Below, one piece after another: positions 8,979 to 17,683 of a stretch of 64,000 nucleotides of DNA; position 1 is the first letter of the stretch, and the number at the start of each line of letters is the position of its first letter. The translations under genes were made by a program, and so were the position numbers. The notes under the pieces are model-generated. The model made no database searches and was not told where the DNA came from. It worked only from the letters and a program-made list of their open reading frames with translations. The stretch is from Bacillus_BD sp963787345. Lineage in GTDB: Bacteria > Bacillota > Bacilli > Bacillales > Cytobacillaceae. The stretch is from NCBI GenBank assembly GCA_963787345.1, contig CAWBCW010000026.1:434001-498000 (forward strand), written 5' to 3'.

Positions 8979-8985
8979 GTTATGT

Positions 8986-9019
8986 AGACTCTGTTCGATG
9001 TTGTGCAGGGTCTTTTTTT
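8986..9019 (+). terminator. Terminator of the pur operon
   Basis: AGACTCTG (8986-8993) pairs with CAGGGTCT (9006-9013) with one G-T pair, followed by a T run. It lies eight bases after the purD stop. Confidence 0.85.
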
Positions 9020-9134
9020 GCGCTCAAAAAAGCATAGTCTGTCAAAAAGAAAGCAAACTAATAAAGTAGATGCTCCCCGATGTCAATAAACGGGTTGGCA
9101 TCTTTACTGAAAATATAAAACAAGGGTGATGAAA

Positions 9135-9260
9135 ATGGGTAAAAATAAGAAGAGCAAAAAAAATCATAAAGCCTTACCTGCAGCAGATGTAGAATTTGCC
9201 GAAGAAAGAGGCAACGGTCTTGAGAAAAAGGCATTACGAGCGATGAAAAGCCCTAAATAA
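9135..9260 (+). CDS. Small basic protein of unknown function, YfhD-like tail
   Basis: A 41-codon open frame with a good site (CAAGGGTGATGAAA) before ATG 9135. The peptide begins with a lysine-rich stretch (MGKNKKSKKNHK), then has LPAADVEFAEERGNG and a basic end. The DVEFAEE segment recalls the small YfhD family found in spore formers, but the match is short and I would not rely on it. It is transcribed independently after the purD terminator. Base composition resembles the neighbours. Confidence 0.55.
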   Translation: MGKNKKSKKNHKALPAADVEFAEERGNGLEKKALRAMKSPK

Positions 9261-9435
9261 GATTCAAAGAGATCTTGATCGAATGTGCGGACGGCCTTCG
9301 GATAAAACTAGAGAATTGAGTCCGAATGCAGGTTGAATACGGACAATGTTAGCAAAATTGAGTCCAAGGTCACCTAGATTCCCCAGTTGTATCTATGAGA
9401 GATAAAGGTACAATTCTCCTTCTTTCCCAATGAAT

Positions 9436-9470
9436 AAAGCCAAGCAAAGCTCGCCTTTGCTTGGCTTTTA
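9436..9470. terminator. Bidirectional terminator
   Basis: AAAGCCAAGCAAAG (9436-9449) and CTTTGCTTGGCTTT (9455-9468) form a perfect 14-bp stem with a five-base loop and T-rich flanks on both strands. It sits between the small rightward gene at 9135 and the leftward gene ending at 9481. The 170 bases before it (9261-9430) hold no recognisable gene. Confidence 0.9.
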
Positions 9471-9480
9471 ACTTATATAT

Positions 9481-9780
9481 TTATGTTTCTGGAACCGTTT
9501 CATTAAACTCCGACGACTCGTTATTGTCATTGGATTTAATGTTTCCATTTTCTTTTTGAAGCGTTATGGACACTCCAGTCTGTTGCATAAGGGCAACTAC
9601 TGGACAATAACGCACAATCCCTTCTGCTACCTTTATGGCACCACATAAAGCCGTCCACAAATAGCATTGATGATAAGGTCTTCTTACCATTTTAGCGGTG
9701 CTGTATGAAAGAACGGTTAATCCGATTGCGATTCGAATAAGGGCGTCTAAAATACCAATATTTGGCTTGAGTTTCATCAT
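9481..9780 (-). CDS. DUF2892 / YgaP-like membrane protein
   Basis: A 99-residue protein starting MMKLKPNIGILDALIRIAIGLTVL, the typical NIGxxDxxIRxxxG opening of the DUF2892 family, also found as the membrane part of the rhodanese YgaP. Two hydrophobic segments follow (about residues 16-30 and 40-60), then an acidic, asparagine-rich cytosolic tail. A pair CYLW...CG...CP (around residues 40-60) is common in these proteins. AAGGGGAATG precedes the start; ATG 9777 is an equally possible start. Function is unknown. Confidence 0.75.
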   Translation of the reverse strand: MMKLKPNIGILDALIRIAIGLTVLSYSTAKMVRRPYHQCYLWTALCGAIKVAEGIVRYCPVVALMQQTGVSITLQKENGNIKSNDNNESSEFNETVPET

Positions 9781-9903
9781 GATTCATTCCCCTTTTTTCT
9801 TACGAATTTTTACCATTTAAGCAGTCTTTAATGCGTTAAAAAGTGAAATATGTTACTATAGGGTTACTCACATTACAACTTAAAAATAGAGGAGGGGCGT
9901 ATT

Positions 9904-11652
9904 ATGCTGGAACAGCGTTATCGATGGAAAAACAAGCAATTGCGGGAACATGTTGATGTGATTGATGGTAAATTATCACCAAGTATCTTACTGAAAAATG
10001 CCCGCTATTTAAATCAAACATTTCGCAAATGGATGACAGCTAATATTTGGATCTACGATGACCGTATCGTGTACGTTGGTGAAAAGTATCCACAGCGATT
10101 AGACGGTTGTGAAATCGTGGACTGTTCCGATTATTTACTCGTTCCAGGTTATATAGAACCGCATGCCCATCCGTTTCGTATATATAATCCCCTAACACTC
10201 GCTGCGTATGCATCACAGTTTGGAACAACGACAATGATCAATGATAACTTACAACTATTCTTACAACTTGAAAAAAAGAAAGCGTTTACCTTCCTGCGTG
10301 AAATGAGACATATTCCGACAACGATGTATTGGTGGGCTCGTTTTGATGCCGAGACTGTCATGGAGGATGAAGAAGTAACTTTTTCACATAGTCATGTCAA
10401 ATCTTGGCTTGAACATGATGCTGTACTACAAGGGGGAGAATTAACCGGATGGCCGAGGATGCTTGATGGAGACGATATGATGCTTCATTGGGTTCAAGAG
10501 GCAAAGCGAATGAGAAAGAAAATCGAAGGCCATTTTCCAGGGGCTTCTGAAAAGACTTTAGCAAAAATGACCCTTTTCGGCGCTGACAGCGACCATGAGG
10601 CAATTACAGGAAAAGAAGTCTATAAACGACTGATGCAGGGGTATATGGTTTCGTTAAGATATTCTGGAATTCGTCCAGATCTGCCAAGGTTGTTAGATGA
10701 AATCCATGAATTAGAGATTGATACGTACGATCGGTTTATGTTCACAACAGATGGAGCATCTGCAGATTTTTATGAAAACGGCTTCATTGATAATATGATA
10801 AAAATTGCGATTGATAAAGGCGTGCCTGTTATTGATGCCTATAACATGGCAACGATTAATGTCGCTCGTTACTATAATATTGATTATTTACATGGAAACA
10901 TTGCAACGGGCCGGGTTGCCAATATTAACTTTTTAAAAGATGAAAAAAACCCGACGCCTGTTTCTGTTTTAGCAAAAGGGATTTGGGTAAAGCGAGACAG
11001 CAAAAAAGATGTAGAACTCTATGAAACATTACCGTGGAATGAATTTGAATTAGAACCGTTGACGATCGATTGGGATTTAGATTTTTCAATGGATGATCTC
11101 CAATTTTCAATGCCATTTGGGATTGAAATTGAAAATACGGTCATTACAAAGCCTTATTCAATCTCCATTGATGTTTCATTTGATGAGATAAAAAGTCAAG
11201 ACGAATCCTTTTTTGTTTTTATTGATCGTCATGGAAAATGGCGCATGAACACGATTTTAAAAGGGTTTGCCCAAAGTCTCTCCGGTATGGCTAGCACATT
11301 ATCACGAACAGGTGACATCATTTTAATTGGGAAGAATAAATATGATATGATGCTGGCATTTAATCGGATCAAAGAAAATGGTGGAGGGATTGTCATTGCT
11401 GATAATGGAAAGATCGTTAAAGAGCTGCTACTCCCATTAAAAGGACTGATGTCTGACCAACCAATTGAAGTGTTAATTGAAGCTCATAAAGAATTTAGAA
11501 GTTATATGAAAGAGAAAGGATATCAATTTAATGACCCATTCCAAACCCTTCTTTTTCTTTCTGCGACGCATTTGCCGCATATACGAATCACACAACGCGG
11601 ATTGTATGATGTGAAAAAGAAAGTTGTGCTCTTTCCAACTATAATGCGTTAA
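9904..11652 (+). CDS. yerA: Adenine deaminase-like amidohydrolase YerA
   Basis: A 582-residue member of the amidohydrolase superfamily, AdeC branch. The metal-binding motif is EPHAHPF at about residue 80. Further conserved parts are GHFPGAS (about 220), DSDHEAITG (about 235) and FTTDGASAD (about 280), and the C-terminal beta sandwich follows. B. subtilis YerA is annotated as a putative adenine deaminase and sits directly downstream of purD, as here. An AGGAGGGG site precedes ATG 9904. Whether it deaminates adenine is not proven by sequence; the location beside purine genes agrees with a purine-salvage role. Confidence 0.88.
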   Translation: MLEQRYRWKNKQLREHVDVIDGKLSPSILLKNARYLNQTFRKWMTANIWIYDDRIVYVGEKYPQRLDGCEIVDCSDYLLVPGYIEPHAHPFRIYNPLTLAAYASQFGTTTMINDNLQLFLQLEKKKAFTFLREMRHIPTTMYWWARFDAETVMEDEEVTFSHSHVKSWLEHDAVLQGGELTGWPRMLDGDDMMLHWVQEAKRMRKKIEGHFPGASEKTLAKMTLFGADSDHEAITGKEVYKRLMQGYMVSLRYSGIRPDLPRLLDEIHELEIDTYDRFMFTTDGASADFYENGFIDNMIKIAIDKGVPVIDAYNMATINVARYYNIDYLHGNIATGRVANINFLKDEKNPTPVSVLAKGIWVKRDSKKDVELYETLPWNEFELEPLTIDWDLDFSMDDLQFSMPFGIEIENTVITKPYSISIDVSFDEIKSQDESFFVFIDRHGKWRMNTILKGFAQSLSGMASTLSRTGDIILIGKNKYDMMLAFNRIKENGGGIVIADNGKIVKELLLPLKGLMSDQPIEVLIEAHKEFRSYMKEKGYQFNDPFQTLLFLSATHLPHIRITQRGLYDVKKKVVLFPTIMR

Positions 11653-11700
11653 AATGTAAAAGAATTGTGGTAAAATAGATAAATAGATGAGGTGTTCATC

Positions 11701-12747
11701 ATGTGGAACAGACTGATAATCGTTTCGGCTGCTTGTCTTTTATTCTTAGTAGGATGCAATAAGGAAGAGACGGTAGAACCAGAACATCAAGACGAAGTGA
11801 TTGTCGGGGAGGAAGAGGAGACAAAGAAGCCTGAAAATGACGAGTACCCGTTTCATTTTCCTCTAACTGGAATCGGAAGCGAGGAGGAAATTGAAGGCAG
11901 AGCAGTCGCAGTCATGATTAATAATCATCCATCAGCAAGGCCACAATCCGGTCTCGTTCAAGCCGATATCGTCTATGAAATACTGGCAGAAGGAAAATTA
12001 ACAAGGTTCTTGGCTATATTTCAAAGTGAAAAGCCAAATAATATTGGCCCTATACGGAGTGCAAGAGACTACTATATTGAGCTTGCAAAGGGATATGACA
12101 GCTTATTTGTCGCCCATGGCTATAGTCCTGATGCAGAGGTTATGCTGAGAAAAGGATATATAGATCATATCAATGGAATGCAATACGACGGAAGTCTTTT
12201 TAAAAGGGTTAACTATCGGAAAGCTCCTCATAATTCATACACTTCCTTTGACAATATATTAAAAGGGGCAGAAAAAGGCGATTACGAAATGAATGGAGTA
12301 CCGCATTCGTTAGTTTTTCTATCCGATGAAGAAGTGGAAGATTTAGCAGGAGAAGAGGCAACCACGATTGATATATCTTATTATGATTCAACGTTCAATT
12401 CGACATTAGAATATGATGAAGATTTAATGAAATACAAACGCTATTCAGCCAATGAGTTAACAGCAGATTTCGATTCAAAGGAACCGGTTTTAATCGATAA
12501 TCTTTTTGTTATTGAGACGCCGCATAAAGTAATAGATGATGCAGGAAGGCGTGAAATTGATTTAACAAGCGGAGGCAACGGCTATCTTTTTCAAAAAGGA
12601 AAAAAGGTTGCCGTAGATTGGAGAAATGTTGACGGTAAAATTTTGCCATATATAAATGATGAGCAGGTTGGATTGGTTCCGGGAAAAACATGGATTAATG
12701 TGATTCCCAAAAAACCTGGACTGGATCAAGCCGTTACATTCCAATAG
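11701..12747 (+). CDS. yerB: YerB-like lipoprotein, DUF3048 family
   Basis: A secreted lipoprotein of 348 residues. The first 19 residues form a signal peptide ending LFLVGC, a lipobox whose cysteine would be acylated, followed by an acidic linker rich in E. The mature part carries the DUF3048 signatures GRAVAVMINNHPSARPQSG and GPIRSARDYYIELA. The start ATG 11701 follows GATGAGGTGTTCATC; a GTG nine bases earlier is less likely. Position between yerA and yerC matches B. subtilis. The family function is unknown; it is presumed to act at the cell envelope. Confidence 0.88.
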   Translation: MWNRLIIVSAACLLFLVGCNKEETVEPEHQDEVIVGEEEETKKPENDEYPFHFPLTGIGSEEEIEGRAVAVMINNHPSARPQSGLVQADIVYEILAEGKLTRFLAIFQSEKPNNIGPIRSARDYYIELAKGYDSLFVAHGYSPDAEVMLRKGYIDHINGMQYDGSLFKRVNYRKAPHNSYTSFDNILKGAEKGDYEMNGVPHSLVFLSDEEVEDLAGEEATTIDISYYDSTFNSTLEYDEDLMKYKRYSANELTADFDSKEPVLIDNLFVIETPHKVIDDAGRREIDLTSGGNGYLFQKGKKVAVDWRNVDGKILPYINDEQVGLVPGKTWINVIPKKPGLDQAVTFQ

Positions 12748-12807
12748 AACCGTTGTTTTAAACAAACCCCTTCCTCATGAACCGCAGTAAAAAGGAGTAA
12801 AGATATC

Positions 12808-13128
12808 ATGCAAATAGATAAACTAAGAGGAAAAGCACTAGATCAATTATTTAATGCTGTCCTTTCTTTAAAGGATTTAGAAGAATGCTATCGATTCTTT
12901 GATGATCTTTGTACTGTAAATGAGATTCAATCATTAGCCCAACGTTTGGAAGTGGCTAGAATGTTACAGGAAGGCAACACCTACCATACGATTGAAACGG
13001 AGACGGGTGCAAGTACAGCGACAATCTCGCGGGTAAAGCGCTGCTTAAACTATGGAAATGACGCTTATGAAATGGCGATAAACAGAATTAAAAAGCAAGA
13101 GGAACCAGCAGAAGGAACGGAAGAATAG
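12808..13128 (+). CDS. yerC: YerC/YecD-family TrpR-like regulator
   Basis: A 106-residue DNA-binding protein related to the Trp repressor fold. The segment VNEIQSLAQRLEVARMLQEGNTY followed by TGASTATISRVKRCLNYG contains the helix-turn-helix that marks the YerC/YecD group. AAGGAG precedes ATG 12808. The C-terminus is acidic. The gene is followed by a strong terminator. Its targets are not shown by the sequence. Confidence 0.9.
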   Translation: MQIDKLRGKALDQLFNAVLSLKDLEECYRFFDDLCTVNEIQSLAQRLEVARMLQEGNTYHTIETETGASTATISRVKRCLNYGNDAYEMAINRIKKQEEPAEGTEE

Positions 13129-13160
13129 CGTTTGATGGATGATCTTCATATTTACAAGTT

Positions 13161-13192
13161 AGTGCACAAGAGTAATTTCTTGTGCACTTTTG
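13161..13192 (+). terminator. Terminator after yerC
   Basis: AGTGCACAAGA (13161-13171) pairs perfectly with TCTTGTGCACT (13178-13188) around a six-base loop, followed by TTTTG. It lies between convergent yerC and the GIY-YIG gene and may serve both strands. Confidence 0.85.
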
Positions 13193-13232
13193 TTCATGAA
13201 CTTTCACTTTCCATTGTTTGACGGTATGTAAA

Positions 13233-13583
13233 CTATTTTGAGTTATATCCCTGTTCACCATAAGGTTGTAACTTCTCTAGCCATTTTTCTTCAATTTCTA
13301 ATAAAGCTTCTTTTTCGTTAAAATAAGGGTCGTCTCTCTCTTTCAACTTTTCTAGTATATCAAACGTGAAAGCAGCTTTCCCGTATTGGTTCCATTCAAC
13401 TTGCAATTCTTTGTTTGTGGTATACGTATTTGTTTCAAGCATGAATTGAATGCCATTTAACGTTTTAAAATTTTTTGTACTTCCGATCAATATTTTATCA
13501 TTGACCGTATTCTTTATCTGATAAACCCCAGCTTCAACAGAAATCTCCTTAAATTGTTGTTTCAATTCTTTTTTGCGATCCAT
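13233..13583 (-). CDS. GIY-YIG nuclease family protein
   Basis: A 116-residue protein with a degenerate GIY-YIG core: GVYQIKN near residue 17 and ILIGSTKNF near residue 30, followed by NTYTTNKELQVEWNQYGKAAFTFDILEKL, the usual pattern of the small Bacillus GIY-YIG proteins. The first tyrosine of the motif is kept (GVY); the second position is LIG rather than YIG, so catalytic activity is doubtful. The start ATG 13583 follows AAAAGGTGATAA; a GTG nine bases earlier is possible. It lies 22 bases after the DUF2087 gene in the same direction, so the two probably form an operon. The pair is inserted between yerC and pcrB. Confidence 0.7.
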   Translation of the reverse strand: MDRKKELKQQFKEISVEAGVYQIKNTVNDKILIGSTKNFKTLNGIQFMLETNTYTTNKELQVEWNQYGKAAFTFDILEKLKERDDPYFNEKEALLEIEEKWLEKLQPYGEQGYNSK

Positions 13584-13605
13584 ATTTATCACCTTTTATT
13601 TTCAT

Positions 13606-14352
13606 TTACTTTTTTAACCAATAACTGCTTCCATCAGATTTTCGGTCTAGAAAGCCGTAGTCAACTAAATATCTTCTCAGTAAAACATAGTCCTCATAAA
13701 AGCCTTTTAACACCTGATTTAATTCTTTTTCATCATAGATGTGACCTTGTTTTAAATGATTAGAAATTTCGCGAAGAATCATGAGTCTTTGCTTCTCCTT
13801 AGTGGGAAACTTCGTTAATATTCCTTCTGAAAAATACTTGCTGACGATCTGTTTTTGCTCTTCTTGAGTAATGTTGTATCTCTCGTCTACCATCGTGGCA
13901 GTTTTATGCACAGGTACAAAAGCGGGAGCATACTCATCTTTTTCTTTCAATAACTCCATCATCGCCAAAAAAACCTTTGCCTGACGTTCCTTCTCTTTTA
14001 AAGTAAAACGATGATGACGAATCGTAGAGGGACTGCCAATGCCTAGTTCAATTTGAATTTCTTTATCATTTTTTCCTTGATAAAAGAGGGCTAATAAATT
14101 CTTTTGGTGTTCAGTAAGACCTGTAAGTTTCTTGTCCATGCCTAGTAAATATTCAAATACGGATTGGTGGGTAATTTCGATATGAATCCGCATATACCTT
14201 TCGGCTTCATAAAGTCTATTTTCATAAGAATAAACAATCCCTTTTTCGATTTTTTCCCCACATAATAGACAAGAATATGAATCATTGTCTTGAATATATC
14301 CAATTTTCAGCTCTTCCAAAGAGGCATCCCAAAATAACTTTGCTATTTCCAT
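13606..14352 (-). CDS. DUF2087 domain protein with zinc-finger-like start and HTH
   Basis: A 248-residue protein in three parts. Residues about 27-62 contain CLLC...H.EITH, a possible zinc site. Residues about 75-115 (LTEHQKNLLALFYQGKNDKEIQIELGI, with STIRHHR) look like a LuxR-type helix-turn-helix. The C-terminal ~90 residues (FPTKEKQRLMILREISNHLKQGHIYDEKELNQ.L...YED) match DUF2087, with the common ending RRYLVDYGFLDR. This points to a DNA-binding regulator. It is co-directional with the GIY-YIG gene. What it controls is not visible. Confidence 0.75.
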   Translation of the reverse strand: MEIAKLFWDASLEELKIGYIQDNDSYSCLLCGEKIEKGIVYSYENRLYEAERYMRIHIEITHQSVFEYLLGMDKKLTGLTEHQKNLLALFYQGKNDKEIQIELGIGSPSTIRHHRFTLKEKERQAKVFLAMMELLKEKDEYAPAFVPVHKTATMVDERYNITQEEQKQIVSKYFSEGILTKFPTKEKQRLMILREISNHLKQGHIYDEKELNQVLKGFYEDYVLLRRYLVDYGFLDRKSDGSSYWLKK

Positions 14353-14584
14353 CGATAGAACACATCCTAATATTTATAAACAATTTTTATTTTTGTTGGT
14401 AAATTTATAAACAATTTATAATAAAGTTTGATAAATGTCAATATTAATAATAAAACCTCAGTCTAAATCGAAGCTTCCTCTTAAAGAAATATCATGTAGG
14501 CCCGGCAATCCTTATTTTCTTTTTTCAAATAAAATCTCTAATGCTATAATGGTGTAATGGAAATGTAGATTGGAGGAAGTTTGT

Positions 14585-15280
14585 ATGTATGATTTCCGAG
14601 ATTGGCGGCATGTTTTTAAACTGGACCCCAATAAGATAATTACCGATGAAGCACTGGAAATGGTTTGTGAATCAGGAACAGATGCGATTCTCATAGGGGG
14701 AACGGACGGAGTCACATTGGAAAATGTGCTAGACTTAATGGCTCGTGTCCGCCGCTATACTGTTCCTTGTATCCTTGAAATTTCATCGGTTGACACAGTG
14801 ACACCGGGATTTGATTTATACTTTGTCCCAACTGTGTTGAATAGTCGAGAAACAGAATGGATAACAGGCTTACATCAAAAAGCTATAAAAGAATACGGGT
14901 ATGCCATGAATTGGGAAGAATTTGTTGTCGAGGGATACTGTATTTTAAATAGGGATTGTAAAGCGGCACGGTTGACAAATGCTAATACAGAATTGTCGAA
15001 AGAAGATGTGGCAGCGTATGCGTTAATGGCAGAAAAAATGTTCAGTTTACCGATCTTTTATTTGGAATACAGTGGTACTTACGGTGATCCGGAAGTAGTG
15101 GCTGCCGTGAAGGAAGAATTAGAACAGACGGTTTTATTTTACGGCGGTGGAATTACAAATCAGTCTCAAGCAAAAGAGATGGCTGCCCTAGCAGATGTCG
15201 TTGTGGTAGGAAATATAATTTATGACGATTTAAAAGAAGCATTATTAACCGTACAAACCGTTAATGATAGTAGTAAGTAG
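14585..15280 (+). CDS. pcrB: Heptaprenylglyceryl phosphate synthase
   Basis: PcrB joins heptaprenyl diphosphate to glycerol-1-phosphate, making an archaeal-like ether lipid in Bacillaceae. The 231 residues carry the TIM-barrel marks of the GGGP-synthase family: HVFKLDPNK, GTDAILIGGTDGVT, YLEYSGTYG and LFYGGGI with a terminal phosphate-binding VVVGNIIY. ATG 14585 follows TGGAGG at 14571. A TATAAT at 14545-14550 is a likely -10 box. It lies 57 bases before pcrA, as in B. subtilis. Confidence 0.93.
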   Translation: MYDFRDWRHVFKLDPNKIITDEALEMVCESGTDAILIGGTDGVTLENVLDLMARVRRYTVPCILEISSVDTVTPGFDLYFVPTVLNSRETEWITGLHQKAIKEYGYAMNWEEFVVEGYCILNRDCKAARLTNANTELSKEDVAAYALMAEKMFSLPIFYLEYSGTYGDPEVVAAVKEELEQTVLFYGGGITNQSQAKEMAALADVVVVGNIIYDDLKEALLTVQTVNDSSK

Positions 15281-15337
15281 GAATCTATGGTAAAATAAAA
15301 TAAGAACATATGTTTGATACGGCGGTGATGAAAAGGA

Positions 15338-17587
15338 ATGAATTATTTGACAGATAAGCTGTTAAATGGCTTAAATCCGGAACAACAAAGGGCTGTGAAA
15401 ACAACCGATGGCCCTTTATTAATCATGGCTGGTGCCGGAAGTGGAAAGACTCGGGTACTTACGCATCGGATTGCTTATTTAATGGTAGAAAAATTCGTGA
15501 ATCCTTATAATATCTTAGCGATTACTTTCACAAATAAGGCGTCGCGAGAAATGAGAGAACGGATTCAAAAGTTGATGGGTGGAACGGCTGACCAAGTATG
15601 GATATCAACATTCCACTCAATGTGTGTTCGGATTTTACGAAGAGATATTGATCGGATTGGCTTTAATCGGAATTTTACAATTCTCGATACTTCTGATCAA
15701 CTCTCTGTTATTAAAGGAATTTTAAAGGACAAAAACATCGATCCGAAAAAGTTTGATCCACGAGCCCTGTTAGGCAGCATTAGCTCAGCAAAAAATGAAT
15801 TAATCGACCCGGAACAGTTTGCGAAAAGTGCAGGCGATTATTTTGAAAATGTCGTAAGTGAGGTTTATACCGAATTTCAAAAGCGATTACGCAAAAATCA
15901 ATGTTTGGACTTCGACGACCTCATTATGACAACCATTCATCTGTTCCAACGAGTACCCGAAGTACTCGAGTACTACCAACGTAAATTCCAATATATCCAT
16001 GTGGATGAGTATCAAGACACCAACAGATCTCAATACATGCTTGTTAAATTACTGGCGGCACGTTTTCAGAATTTATGTGTCGTGGGTGATTCGGATCAAT
16101 CAATTTATCGCTGGCGTGGAGCGGATATTAGTAACATTCTTTCATTTGAAAAGGATTATCCACGGGCAGAAGTGATTCTACTGGAACAAAATTACCGTTC
16201 AACGAAACGAATTCTTCAAGCGGCAAATAAGGTGATTTCTAATAATGCAGGTCGAAAAGAAAAGAATTTGTGGACAGAGAATTCTGAAGGGAATAAAATT
16301 GAGTACTTCCGTGCAGATAGTGAGCAAGGCGAAGCGCAATTTGTTGTTAGTAAGATGAAGGAATTAATGAAACAGGAAAATCGGAAATTATCGGATATGG
16401 CGATTTTATATCGGACCAATGCCCAGTCCCGTGTAATGGAGGAAGTTCTGTTAAAATCAAATATCGAATATTCCATTGTAGGCGGTACGAAGTTCTATGA
16501 TCGTAAGGAGATCAAAGATGTTCTAGCCTACTTACGATTAATTTCTAATCCAGACGATGATATTAGCTTACAAAGAGTTATTAATGTTCCGAAAAGGGGA
16601 ATAGGCTCGACTTCTTTCGATAAAATGGCCAATTTCGCTGGGAACCATGATATCTCTATTTACCAAGCTCTTGATTCAGTCGAACTAGTCGGGCTGAGTC
16701 CGAAGATCACCAAATCGACAGCAGCATTTAGGGACCTTATAAATGGATATACGCAAATGCAGGAGTATTTGTCTGTAACCGAACTAGTGGAAGAACTCCT
16801 TGATAAGACTGGTTATCGTGACATGTTAAAAGCGGAAAATACCATTGAATCTCAAAGTAGACTTGAAAACATCGAGGAGTTTTTATCGGTAACAAAGAAC
16901 TTTGAGGAAAATAGTGAAGATAAAAGTTTAACGGGATTCTTAACAGACCTAGCACTTGTAGCTGATATTGATAAATTAGATGATGATGGCGGACAAGCTG
17001 ATGCGGTTGTATTAATGACGACCCATTCAGCGAAAGGGCTCGAATTTCCAGTTGTTTTCTTAATTGGATTAGAGGAAGGAATCTTCCCTCATAGTCGATC
17101 CTTAATGGAAGTTGAGGAAATGGAGGAAGAAAGGCGGTTAATGTATGTCGCCACCACAAGAGCAGAGGAACGCCTTTTTATTACAAATGCCCAAATGAGA
17201 ACTCTTTATGGAAGAACGAGTATGAATGCCCCATCTCGTTTTATTAAAGAAATTCCGCAAGAATTAATTGAGGGTATGAGTCCGAGTCAGCCGAAAAGGC
17301 GTGAACCATCGGCGTCAAGGTCTGCATCCCCAACGGGTTCTCCATTTCAAAGTGGGAGACAGTCGTTTTCCTCAGGAAAAGTCGTCATGCGTCCAACGGT
17401 TCAAGATACTGGTGGCGATGAAGCAGGCTGGAAAGTAGGAGATAAGGCCCTGCACGGAAAATGGGGAACCGGGACCGTAGTTAGTATAAAAGGAGAAGGA
17501 GAAGGAACCGAACTCGATATTGCGTTCCCTAGTCCTACTGGTTTAAAACGGCTATTAGCGAAGTTTGCCCCCATTACAAAAGGCTAA
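15338..17587 (+). CDS. pcrA: ATP-dependent DNA helicase PcrA
   Basis: PcrA is the UvrD-type SF1A 3'-5' helicase of Gram-positives, acting in repair and replication fork upkeep. The 749 residues contain Q motif LNPEQQRAV, Walker A GAGSGKT (about residue 31), motif II DEYQDTN (about 224), motif III VGDSDQSIYRWRGAD, motif IV EQNYRS, motif V THSAKGLEF and motif VI YVATTRAE. The poorly conserved linker (SQPKRREPSASRSASP) is followed by the C-terminal Tudor-like end VGDKALHGKWGTGTV, which in PcrA binds RNA polymerase. It lies between pcrB and ligA. Confidence 0.96.
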   Translation: MNYLTDKLLNGLNPEQQRAVKTTDGPLLIMAGAGSGKTRVLTHRIAYLMVEKFVNPYNILAITFTNKASREMRERIQKLMGGTADQVWISTFHSMCVRILRRDIDRIGFNRNFTILDTSDQLSVIKGILKDKNIDPKKFDPRALLGSISSAKNELIDPEQFAKSAGDYFENVVSEVYTEFQKRLRKNQCLDFDDLIMTTIHLFQRVPEVLEYYQRKFQYIHVDEYQDTNRSQYMLVKLLAARFQNLCVVGDSDQSIYRWRGADISNILSFEKDYPRAEVILLEQNYRSTKRILQAANKVISNNAGRKEKNLWTENSEGNKIEYFRADSEQGEAQFVVSKMKELMKQENRKLSDMAILYRTNAQSRVMEEVLLKSNIEYSIVGGTKFYDRKEIKDVLAYLRLISNPDDDISLQRVINVPKRGIGSTSFDKMANFAGNHDISIYQALDSVELVGLSPKITKSTAAFRDLINGYTQMQEYLSVTELVEELLDKTGYRDMLKAENTIESQSRLENIEEFLSVTKNFEENSEDKSLTGFLTDLALVADIDKLDDDGGQADAVVLMTTHSAKGLEFPVVFLIGLEEGIFPHSRSLMEVEEMEEERRLMYVATTRAEERLFITNAQMRTLYGRTSMNAPSRFIKEIPQELIEGMSPSQPKRREPSASRSASPTGSPFQSGRQSFSSGKVVMRPTVQDTGGDEAGWKVGDKALHGKWGTGTVVSIKGEGEGTELDIAFPSPTGLKRLLAKFAPITKG

Positions 17588-17683
17588 TAATTGTAGGGTT
17601 TGAACCTCCTTTTACAAAAAAGCACCCATGCGTTTTAACTCTGGTATGAGAAAATAGAAATAAGGAAATGAAAGGAAGTCTGT

